Positions 55,270 to 64,000 of a DNA stretch of 64,000 bases are shown here, in pieces; position 1 is the first letter of the stretch; every line of letters starts with the position of its first letter. The position numbers and the translations under genes were made by a program. The stretch comes from Chrysoperla carnea (lineage: Eukaryota > Arthropoda > Insecta > Neuroptera > Chrysopidae), in contig NC_058342.1 in NCBI RefSeq assembly GCF_905475395.1, forward strand, positions 27,686,640-27,750,639, read 5' to 3'. The notes under the pieces were generated by a model. That model did no database searches, had not been told where the DNA came from, and saw only the letters and a program-made list of their open reading frames with translations.

Positions 55270-55825
55270 TGCGAGGATGCCATACCAAGAAGGTCTTAAC
55301 AAATTAGGAGATAATCTGAAAAACCAACAATTAAACGCATGAACCAGCTGCGAGGGAGGACGAATCACCAAAAGCCTGTTGGGTGAAGAAAACTCGCTCG
55401 GTAACAGAGCCGAGGAGTTCTTGAAACTAAACATGGGATATTAGATTCATCGTAGAGTTACTCACAGGGCATGATAACCTGAACAAGTTCCAACATCAGA
55501 TTGGAAAAAGACAATCTCCTGCGTGTGATAGATGCGGAGAAAATTCAGAAGAAACATCGATCCCCTTTCTCTGTTACTGCCCGGCGCTCATACAGCAGCG
55601 AAGAAAATGGTTTGGTCGGGCCATCGTCGAACCAGAAGAAATTAGGAAACTCAGCGCTTGACAAATCCTGGGTTTCAGTACATCAGTTGGTTTATAATAG
55701 CCACTGAAAAGCGTAGCGGAGATAGAGTGCAAGGATCTACTTGGCTAGGTGCTCTGAACCATTGCTTCGAGGCGCGATCTTCGAGCATGGCCCGCTAACC
55801 TCCATACCCATACCCCATACCTATC
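55270..55825 (+). mobile_element. LINE 3' end fragment, copy B
   Basis: ORF2 C-terminal sequence reads IRFIVELLTGHDNLNKF, GKRQSPACDRCGENSEETS, PFLCYCPALIQQRRKWFGRA and QILGFSTSVGL. This is an LTGH motif, then CxxC...CPAL, as at the end of RNase H-bearing LINEs. Weaker coding similarity (RGRTNHQKPVG, EEFLKLNMG) extends to about 55280 with frameshifts. A TGA replaces the codon after EEIRKLSA. The 3' UTR ends CATACCCATACCCCATA with no poly-A. Confidence 0.85.
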
Positions 55826-55960
55826 TAGCTTAATTTTCGAAATAACAAGAACTGATTATTTAAACTGAAATTTTCATTTTTAATATTTCGAAAACTAAGA
55901 CAATATCGAAAAATTTTAGTCTAACTTCGTGCAGCCATAATTCAATATCAAAATTAATAC

Positions 55961-56359
55961 TATAAATATTATCAAAAATGATAAAAGAGAACTCTAGGAT
56001 ATTTCGAAAAAAAATTCGATTTTTGCCCCAAGATCAATTTTTTGTATTATATAAATACGTATTTCGACTTCCAATGCTTGACTAGTTTATTTAAATAAAT
56101 AATTCCTTTTAATTGCAAATTTTCAGAATCCATTTAAATGTAGTTAAAATATATACAACAAAAATCAAGCCTTTTACTGAAAGTTGATAGCATATTTTCC
56201 CAAGTCTTTATTTTAATTACTTTGGATCTATATTGGTCGAAATTATATATCGTTTTCAATAATTCTAGATGAAGCATAAAATGAGTAAGCTAGCTATAAA
56301 CTGAATATTAAATTACTTCGTACATTAATAACATACGGCATTTTCAGAAATACAATTGA
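55961..56359. other. No gene; one repeat fragment
   Basis: 56020-56090 shares TTTTTGCCCCA and AAATACGTATTTCGACTT with 9530-9640. Nothing else is recognised. Confidence 0.4.
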
Positions 56360-57183
56360 CATTGGCGTAGCTAGAGATTTTTATCGCGGGTGACTATGAT
56401 GGTAATTTCTAGAGAGAATGTTTTTAAGGTTAACATCAAAGGTAGCTGTGCGAATAAAACTAGTAGAAAGTACTTTCTTTGGTAACGATATTGATGAAAA
56501 TGAGTATGTATGAATGTTGTAGAAGTAACAGACCAGATCCCCACGGACAGTGAAGTGATTTGCACTGTTGTCAGAGCAATTCAGAGTAGTTGTTGAATTA
56601 TTGTTATATATTTTAGATGTGCATATATTAGAAAATCAAGATTGTGAGTCGATTTTGTATGGAATAATTATGCTACTTTTGTAATAAACATTAAATTATA
56701 TCAAAGTTTTCAAAGAATTCATCCAGTGGTGTTTTTACTGTAGTATATATATAAAACTTTTCACTTGAAACACGTTTTTTAACTCCTGAACCAAAAAAGC
56801 CTAAAAGGATTAATCGATTTGTATGTTTTTTTGAAAGGTTATTTTATGGGGAGTTTTCTTAGCCATGTTTCAAGTCTGAGTTTACGGTTCCGTATACGGA
56901 ACAACTAAAACCTTGGTGATGATCGTCAAAATCGGTTCAGTTTTGAGAAGGCTCTAAATAAAAAGGTAATTTAATGCAGAGTGTGCTCTTAGATACGTTT
57001 CTAGTGGGAGTTTAGGGTTCCGTACCCGAAAAATTTACCGGGGGAAAAATTTATAAATCGATTTTGGCAATTGATATAATGTTTAGGAAGCTTTTTGCAG
57101 GATAAGAATGAAAACAAGAAATTTTCGATGATTTGGCGTTATTTTTCTAGGATAGGCGTTACTCCTTCCTATCTACGCCAATG
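56360..57183. mobile_element. hAT-like non-autonomous element, 824 bp
   Basis: The ends CATTGGCGTAGCTAG and CTATCTACGCCAATG are inverted repeats. The flanking 8-mers ACAATTGA (56352-56359) and ACCATTGA (57184-57191) differ at one base, as expected for an old 8-bp hAT duplication. Inside, AGTTTACGGTTCCGTATACG and AGTTTAGGGTTCCGTACCCG form a diverged direct pair. I see no transposase. Confidence 0.7.
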
Positions 57184-57191
57184 ACCATTGA

Positions 57192-57527
57192 CTGAAAGCA
57201 ATTATTATTTTGATCCAGTTTTAATTTGTTTTCAAATTCATAAAAGCTATATAATTTATTATCGTAATTATTCAACTTTGTAGCAAATATGATAAGTATG
57301 TTTTTAGAAAAAAAACAATTGTGTATATATGCAATTGTAGAAACCAGTAATAAAATATGCATTAAAATATAAAATATAGAGAAATCGAAACCCGAATTTG
57401 ATGAATATTTTGTGGTTATGGTCTCTTATTTAAAATGCATTTGGATTTATGGTGTAAATTCGTGCTCTACTATACAGGGTGGTTAAAGTAAAGATTTCTA
57501 CATAAAATTCCAAAATTCCGAAAGAGT
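57192..57527. other. No gene seen
   Basis: TACAGGGTGGTTAAAG near 57473 resembles a MITE terminus. Nothing else. Confidence 0.35.
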
Positions 57528-57598
57528 TACAAATAGTTGGGTATAAGTGATTCATAGATAAAATTATTTTTTTAGTACAATAAATGCTTGTTCCTTAA
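57528..57598. mobile_element. Right half of palindromic MITE P, hit by MITE S
   Basis: TTACAAATAGTTGGGTATAA through GTACAATAAATGCTTGTTCC and TTAA is the right arm of family P. Its terminal TTAA is also the left end of the MITE S insertion. After S, AAAAGTTTTT continues as expected downstream of P. Confidence 0.7.
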
Positions 57599-58241
57599 GG
57601 ATGTATGAGCATAGTAGTGGGGGCACAAATTTAAAAATAGATATTTTCAATTTTGATGATAAATTTATATTATTACTTGACGATATAAGACGAAAAGTAA
57701 GAATACAATTTTTCGATATCTGGCTTAATTTTCAAAATATCGAAAATTGAAAATTTTGTTTAATTATTTAGCTTTCGATATTTCGAAAACCAAGACACAT
57801 ATCGAAAAATTTTATTCTTATTTTTCGTCTACATTCATGAAGTTATAACAAAATTCATCATCAAAGTTGAAAATAAGATAAAAATAACTTCAACCCTTAA
57901 TCTACCCTGCTCTTACATCCCTTATATGGACGGTGACACTTAGTTTTTTTCTTTTCTATGTCATTGCTAATATGTTTACTTTCTATTAAAAAGTTTTTTT
58001 TAAATTTGTTTTCATTCATTCCAAATGAAAATTATCAAAAACTTCCAAAATATGTAGTTTTTTGAGATTCCTCCATAAGAGCCAATGTATTTTATATCGA
58101 TTTTTAATGACTTTTTTCTTAAAAACTTGCACGGATACCTAAGCTGAAATTTTAACCACATATTCTTTGAGTAAAAGACTACCTACAAACAAATTTTGAG
58201 CCTCTAAATCAAACATTGTTGTCATGCTCATACATCCTTAA
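57595..58241 (-). mobile_element. MITE S, copy 2, 647 bp, TTAA ends
   Basis: The reverse complement of 52862-53508 with few differences and equal length. It is inserted at the TTAA that ends a family P element, which dates it as younger than that P copy. Confidence 0.85.
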
Positions 58242-58759
58242 AAAGTTTTTTTTTTTTTTTTAATTTTTTAGAAAGCTATTAAACAGATTCTCGTTGGAAA
58301 AATTGAAAAATATTGTTTTGAAACAGAAGCGTCCATAGCCGTTTTTACTCTTATAAAAAACAAAATCCTACCTTTGTTTTTTAAATTAATGCGAGACGCA
58401 TGGTCACACTATGGTCATAATTTTCTGAGAAGGCGAACTGGAATTCTTAAGGAGGCACTTGTGAACTACTAAAGGCACTTGTTATTTTTAACTGCGACAT
58501 CTTTTCCTGGAATATTGATTTTTCGTTGAAAACATCGAATGCTGCCTGAATAAATTTAATGAAGGTATTACGGAATTTATAAAACTGCATCCATATCTTT
58601 CGGGTTTTGAGTGTAACATTGATATTATATTCAATTTCAATATGTAGGGAAAAGTCGTGTACCTCTGGATATTAAAAAACAAATTAATTTAAGTTTTCTT
58701 GCATAGGAAATAAATTGTTTTCCACATTTTCACCATATTTTTAAGAATAGTAGATTTTT
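58242..58759. other. No recognisable feature
   Basis: AT-rich, starting with a T-run near 58246-58266. No gene seen. Confidence 0.4.
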
Positions 58760-59212
58760 ATGTAATGAATACACATACCATACGAAGTTGAGTGGTGAAG
58801 TTGACACAAACGCAGGTGTTGTTTGTATGAAAGTAATATAATGTCAAACAAATTTAAAGTTTTTTTTTTAAATACAACAATATTTTTTGATTCGTTCTAC
58901 CACATATTATAACAAAATATTGATGTGATTGTCACAACTACACGAGCAGGTTAAAAGAAATAAAACGTTTATACCTGCTTATAGGTTTATTTAAAAATTA
59001 ATATATTTCTTCAAGTCGGATTTGAATCAGCGACATATGGATGACTATTGATTTTAGTGTTCTGAGTCTACAGCTTAACAAACTGCACTATCGATGTTTA
59101 ATACATATATACCAAAAATTTAGTAAATCTTATGTTTTATTTCAAACTCTCTGTTAAGTGGTAACAACAAACAATCTTCATGAAGTTGCCTCAATCACAT
59201 GATGGACTAGAC
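58760..59212 (-). mobile_element. tRNA-headed SINE-like element T, copy 2
   Basis: On the minus strand it carries GTGATTGAGGCAACTTCATG. A tRNA-like head follows: ATAGTGCAGTTTGTTAAGCTG as A box and GCTGATTCAAATCCGACTTG as B box, properly spaced. It ends with GTCAACTTCACCACTCAAC. The partner is 30691-31090. Confidence 0.65.
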
Positions 59213-60069
59213 ATGATTGTATATTCGCTTTATTTACACGATTATATATTTCAACTAAGTACAATGTTATTTGCCATCAATAAAATGCATGACTTTAAAC
59301 TGAAATCAATCTCTTTCATAGAAGTATTGATTTTGTTTATTTAACTTCATTGATTTTGTATCAATAAATTCATATTTTAAATTCAATTCCATTCTATTGT
59401 AAATACAAATATTTAGCTGTACTTGTTCCAATCTTGTTAGGCAATTGTGTGAAAGTATTTTTACTTTATTTCAATATGAAACGGCCAACTTCGGGATGAG
59501 GTTGCCCATTTTTTTTTAAGTATATAAATCGTGTCTTGGTATTGGTCTTGTCGAAATGGTACTATATTTGTGTTGGTCTTAAAAAATTTCTAAAACCAAA
59601 AGTGATCAAAGGTACATGACGTACTCCTATATATGTTGTTTTAATAGTTTATACATTAGTATAATTTTATGGTATTACGTACGATGCATCAGTGGAGTTA
59701 TTTTACATTCAAATAACGCCACACTCATATTTAAAATGGATATCTTTTGCATTTATTTTTATAATTTGATTAACGTGCTTCTTCCATGAACTCTTTTATA
59801 TAAAAGCTACTTCTATTAAAACTGTTCAAGTCAAAAACGTGTATAAAAATTAGTATTCCACGTTGCAAATATCATCGTTTGTAAACTATTCTATTAAAAA
59901 TTACTTTTAAAAATAATTGATAAATTTGAAGAAATTCAAAAATAATTAAAATGTAAACAAATTTCTTGTCAACTACATATTTTCGTTAAACTATATGTTT
60001 ATTAGGATGATAAACCCAGAAAGTAATATTTTCGGATTATATCCTTTTGACTTATAAATAAAGATATTT
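59213..60069. other. No recognisable feature
   Basis: AT-rich; no ORF, tRNA or element end is supported. Confidence 0.45.
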
Positions 60070-60071
60070 TT

Positions 60072-60150
60072 ATACCCTGTATTTATGAAAAATATATCAA
60101 GGTATATTAATTTTAGTCTCAAGCTTGTAACGCTTAAAAATAATTTAATT
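60072..60150 (-). repeat. Family B end fragment
   Basis: ATACCCTGTATTTATG, AAGGTATATTAATTTTAGTC and TGTAACGCTTAAAAATAA match one end of family B. The sequence then gives way to a 307-bp tandem array. Confidence 0.7.
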
Positions 60151-60166
60151 ATAAAAAAAATTTTTT

Positions 60167-60705
60167 TCTGTTTCAGAATTCGATAAAACTTAGTTTATAA
60201 GGTAATTTTGTCCCAAAAAATTCAAAAATCGAGTTTATTTGACGATTAGGCTAGTAGATTTTGAAAAAAACGAGTAATGGGATCGATTTTTGGCGATATC
60301 TCAAAAATTATCCGTCCAATCATTAAATGTAACCGATTTTTTAATTTCTTGGGTCAATTATACCTTAGAAACTTTGTTTCATGAAATTCCGAAACAACAA
60401 AATTTTTTGGTTTTTTTGCATTTTTTTGAAGGGGTACCCCTTGGAAAAAATCGAAAAAAATCAAACAAATTTTTCTGTTTCAGAATTCGATAAAACTCAG
60501 TTTATAAGGTAACTTTGTCCCAAAAAAATTCAAAAATCGGGTTTATTTGACGATTGGACGAACATTTACTAAACTGTGTTTCATTGGGCTGGTAGATTTT
60601 GAAAAAATCGAGTCTTTGGATAGATTTTTGGCGATATCTCAAAAATTACCCACCTAATCGTTAAATGAACCCGATTTCTGAATTTTTTGGGTCAATTATA
60701 CCTTA
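60167..60705. repeat. Two-unit tandem repeat of about 307 bp inside family B
   Basis: TTTCAGAATTCGATAAAACT, GTCCCAAAAAATTCAAAAAT and TTTTGGCGATATCTCAAAAA occur twice, about 307 bases apart. The second unit ends where family B text resumes (CTAATTAGTAAATTCC near 60710). Confidence 0.75.
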
Positions 60706-61309
60706 TCTAATTAGTAAATTCCCCGTTGATTGTCCGCCTGTCCGTGATCGCGATAGCTCAAAAAACGAAAATCTTTATAGCGTGCTCAGGACGTAAAAAG
60801 TGAGTTTCAGTTCGTAAATGAGCAACATAGGTCAATTGGGTCTTGTAAACCGTAAGAGAAAGAACAAAAGTTTAAATGTAAAAATTGCTTGATATCTCTT
60901 TTCATTTTTGAGTTATCGTGATCACGGACAGACGGGCAGACAACCGGAAATGAACTATGCACACCTATACCCAAAGTTTCATCGTAGCATCAATATTTCT
61001 TACCGTTACAAACTTGGAACTAAAATTAATATACCTTGATCCTTTATTTCAAGCGATTGCATTATTTTTCATAACTTAGAAAAGTTTAAAAAACCAACAC
61101 CAATTATGTGGTTATTTGGTTTTCGAAAACTTTCGAAAGTATTTTCTAGTTGAATTGAAGACCAGTAATTGAAACCACTACCTGGAAATTTTTAACTCCC
61201 TATCTTTAAAAATTTTGGAGAAAATGGACACCAAAATTTTGTACTAATTTGCAAATTAGTACAAACAGTATTTCAATAATTAACTCAGTCAATTGTTTGT
61301 TTTCACTTG
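60706..61309. repeat. Rearranged family B sequence
   Basis: 60706-60885 is family B in minus orientation (GCGTGCTCAGGACGTAAAAA, AGTGAG). From about 60890 to 61050 it flips to plus orientation (GATATCTCTTTTCATTTTTG, ACAACCGGAAATGAACT). The far minus-orientation end (ACTCAGTCAATTGTTTGTTT) lies at 61280-61309 after unrelated DNA. It is a composite of at least two copies. Confidence 0.65.
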
Positions 61310-61544
61310 TTTTTAATAAAATGTGCTTTTGTATGATGCATTACTATTTTACACAATGACTTTTGATAATTTTGTGACAAGAACAATTACAGCTCAAAGT
61401 ATATTTTCTCATTTAAAAACGTCTCGTAAAAATGATTTCAGAACTTTTACAATAAAGCAACAATGTAATCATAGAAATCAGAAGAATGAATTTACGAGCA
61501 CAGGGATATCAAAATAAAATAGATGATTTTTAACATATATTATA

Positions 61545-62007
61545 CTAGAGTGATGCCCACCCGCTTCGCTGGGTTTAAAAGTAAAGATTGATAAAGATTG
61601 CTCTCGCTTATATCCTTTCTATAACACTCGAAATAATGGTAAGGATTGTTTTACACAGGTAAAATTTATGTATGGTTTTCTATTTTTTTTAAATGTATAA
61701 TAGTCGTAATTATTCATTGAGTACATCTGAAAAGATGGCCGTGAAATATTTCTGTAGAATTTCCTAGAAATCTGTAATTTATGGTAATGTCAAATGACTA
61801 CTTTTACAGAAATCTCTAGTTTAAATTAATTTTTAAATTTTTATTTATTTTTTTATCTTTATAAATTATATCCCATGTGTTATTCTGAAGTATGAGCTAT
61901 ATTGCTGTACAGTTTCATTAAAAATCATTCGCTAGTTTTAGCGTAAAAGTGTAACAAGCAAACAAACAAACCAACATGCTTTCTTTCGCATTTATAATAA
62001 ATAGAGA
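61545..62007 (-). mobile_element. Non-autonomous Helitron, family 1, copy f
   Basis: Full-length: CTAGAGTGATGCCCACCCGC at the low end (3' terminus on minus) and the TATTATAAATGCGAAAGAAAG-type 5' part at the high end. The hairpin arms CCCGC..GCTGGG are kept. Confidence 0.85.
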
Positions 62008-62264
62008 TTTTTCCAAATAGAGAAGCCAAATTTACATTTATATGTTTCTTAAAACCATAAAATTATCACAAAAGGTACTTTTTCTGGTTGACTTACTGCC
62101 TCCCCCCCCATAATATTCTTTTTATACCACATAATCATGTTTTTGGCGTTTTAGACTAAACACACCGTCACGATTCCTCTTAATTGAGTTAGGGGGTTAA
62201 AAATTGGTATTGTTGTTGAATTGAGCAACATTTTGAGGGTAGCTTTTTATATCGCTAAACCGCT

Positions 62265-62562
62265 TGTAAACCGCTAGGGATAGAACAAAAGTTTAAATGT
62301 AAAAAATGTTCCTTATAACAAAATAAACAACTTCTGTTTGAAATATTTTTTTGTAAGCAAACTGTCTACCCACGAGGACGCCAATTAGTTGCAAATTTTA
62401 TAGTACGTATTAAAATGCGAATATCAGTTATATTTGTGTGGCTATTTAAAAGTGGATATCTTTTTTTATTTACGTGACGTCAAAAAACAATCGATTGCGT
62501 CATCAGCACTGTCTATACATGGTATTTCAACAATTTCCTCAGTCAATTATTTGTTTTCACTA
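62265..62562 (-). repeat. Family B dispersed repeat, half copy
   Basis: It holds the part from AACCGCTAGGGATAGAACAA to CAGTCAATTATTTGTTTTCA. The other half (ATACCATGTATA end and CCGGTTGTCC segment) is missing. Confidence 0.75.
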
Positions 62563-63333
62563 GTTTTTCATCAAGTGTAACAGTACTCTAGATATATCAA
62601 ACTTTTTTTCCAATATAAACAAAACAAAAAATTTAATTTTTATTTTTTCCCGAGTAAACAAAAAAAAAAAACTTTACCGAATCACAGTAAGTAAACAAGT
62701 ACCGTCGTCTAGATTGTCTAGCTTATATTTGCGGTACATAAGAAATGATTGAAGCAGTACGCTTAAAAAAGATTTTACGATTTGTAAACAATAAACTCGA
62801 AAAAAAATAAAAATAAATATATTTTCTAAAAACAAAATTTTTGTGGAAAAGTTTTGTTTAAAGTAGTTAAAATAAATGATTTTTCGTATAATCCTAGAAT
62901 ATTACAAAGGAAAATATAAAAATTTTCTCTGAATAATACAACTTACCTTAAATTATTTTTATCCACAAAAATTTAATAAAAAATAAGCAGTTTGGTTTAT
63001 TTTAAATCAGTTCAAAATTTCCTAGAAATGTATATAATATACAATGATTTGAAAATCACTTTACATTTTTTTACTTAAGGTGGATGGTGTAAGAGAGTAT
63101 CGTCTTAGACTATCATAGTGACAATATGGTGATTGAAATTAAATTAAGGAAAATTTCTGTGAGAAATGCAAATTTTTCAGGAAAATCATGATATTCGATC
63201 ATTCGAAGACCTTATGTCAATATTTTTTGTATCACATGCGGTATTCACATTTTTAAAATACAGGAAATTGCAAATCCGAACGCGAAAAAGAATTTATTAA
63301 AAATTTTTTCTAATTTCCATTCATCTCTATCTC
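62563..63333. other. No recognisable feature
   Basis: AT-rich; no gene or element end seen. Confidence 0.4.
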
Positions 63334-63804
63334 TATATATTATAAATGCGAAAGTAAGCATGTTTGTTTGTTTGTTTGTTTGTTACGCTTTCACGCTAAA
63401 ACTAGCGAATGGTTTTTAATGAAACTGTACAGCAATATAGCTCATACTTCAGAATAACACATGAGATATAATTTATAAAGATATATTTATAAAAAAATTT
63501 AAAAATTAATTTAATTTGACATTACCATAAATTTCAGATTTCTGTGAAAGTAGTCATTTGACATTACCATAAATTACAGATTTCTGTAAAAATAGTCAAT
63601 ATAAAATATTTCACGGCCATATATTCTGATATACTCAATGAATAATTACGACTATTATACATTTAAAAAAATAGAAAACCATACATATATTTCACCTGTG
63701 TAAAACAATCCTTGCCATTATTTCGAGTGTTATGGAAAGGGGATAAGCGAGAGCAATCTTTATCAATCTTTTAAACTCAGCAAAGCGGGTGGGTATCACT
63801 CTAG
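63334..63804 (+). mobile_element. Non-autonomous Helitron, family 1, copy g
   Basis: The clearest copy: 5' TCTCTATCTCTATATATTAT, GCGAAAGTAAGCATG, four TTTG units and GTTACGCTTTCACGC. The 3' end is CTCAGCAAAGCGGGTGGGTA then TCACTCTAG, followed by T. An internal CATTTGACATTACCATAAAT segment is duplicated, as in some other copies. Confidence 0.9.
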
Positions 63805-64000
63805 TTTAATAATAAACATTCATCTAATTTCCTTATTCCACGTTCAGATTTCTTTCACAACAGTTTTGAAACACTATGACGTAATCATGAAATATTTAAA
63901 TTACAAAAGTAACGAGATTGATAGCAATAATTTTAATATAACTGTGCTCATACCTTAAAAATTCATTATCAATATTTTTTAAAAGCATCGTTTTTACAAT
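63805..64000. other. No recognisable feature
   Basis: AT-rich end of the window. Confidence 0.4.

Overview
The window looks like nuclear DNA from an insect. It is AT-rich, carries eukaryotic tRNA genes with internal promoters and T-run terminators, and has one gene with a short GT-AG intron. It also holds tRNA-derived SINEs, LINE 3' ends, Helitrons, TTAA- and TA-flanked MITEs, a hAT MITE with an 8-bp target duplication, and a degenerate TTAGG/TTGGG telomere-like array. The order of insect cannot be decided from sequence alone.

Layout. Bases 1-5648 hold the only convincing protein gene: a secreted, extremely Asn/Ser/Thr-rich, mucin-like protein of about 1752 residues. Its signal peptide is split between a nine-codon first exon (316-342) and the large second exon (417-5648). 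A minisatellite of about seven 81-92 bp units lies just beyond its stop (5758-6306). From 6.3 kb to the end I find no other convincing protein-coding gene. This 58-kb stretch is built from dispersed repeats and old transposons, with two tRNA loci. One is nine tandem tRNA-Leu(UAA) genes at an exact 160-bp period (19112-20475, minus strand). The other is a single tRNA-Arg(ACG) gene (24032-24104, plus strand), with two tRNA-Arg-derived fragments about 1 kb away.

Repeat landscape. A non-autonomous Helitron family (5' TC, 3' hairpin plus CTAG) is present in seven copies plus a fragment, and two other Helitron families have partial or full copies. An unclassified family of about 545 bp, called family B here, is present about ten times. 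It abuts or contains tandem arrays at two places: a 316-bp satellite organised as a 948-bp trimeric higher-order repeat (39.2-41.5 kb), and a two-unit 307-bp array (60.2-60.7 kb). Several long-hairpin MITEs with TTAA or TA ends occur, and one pair of 647-bp MITEs lies in opposite orientation about 4 kb apart. LINE (RNase H-type and RTE-type), pogo/Tigger-like, piggyBac-like and hAT remnants are present. A G-rich region (12.9-13.63 kb) combines a TTGGG/TTAGG array with GTGGGA/GTGGGT arrays in three related modules.

Function. Little genetic cooperation is visible: one extracellular glycoprotein gene, a tRNA amplification and a repeat-filled intergenic region. I could not identify a new multi-gene system. 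The observations most worth following are the split-signal-peptide repeat protein, the tRNA-Leu(UAA) array, the higher-order satellite next to family B, the telomere-like region, and several long hairpins that could yield double-stranded RNA if transcribed.
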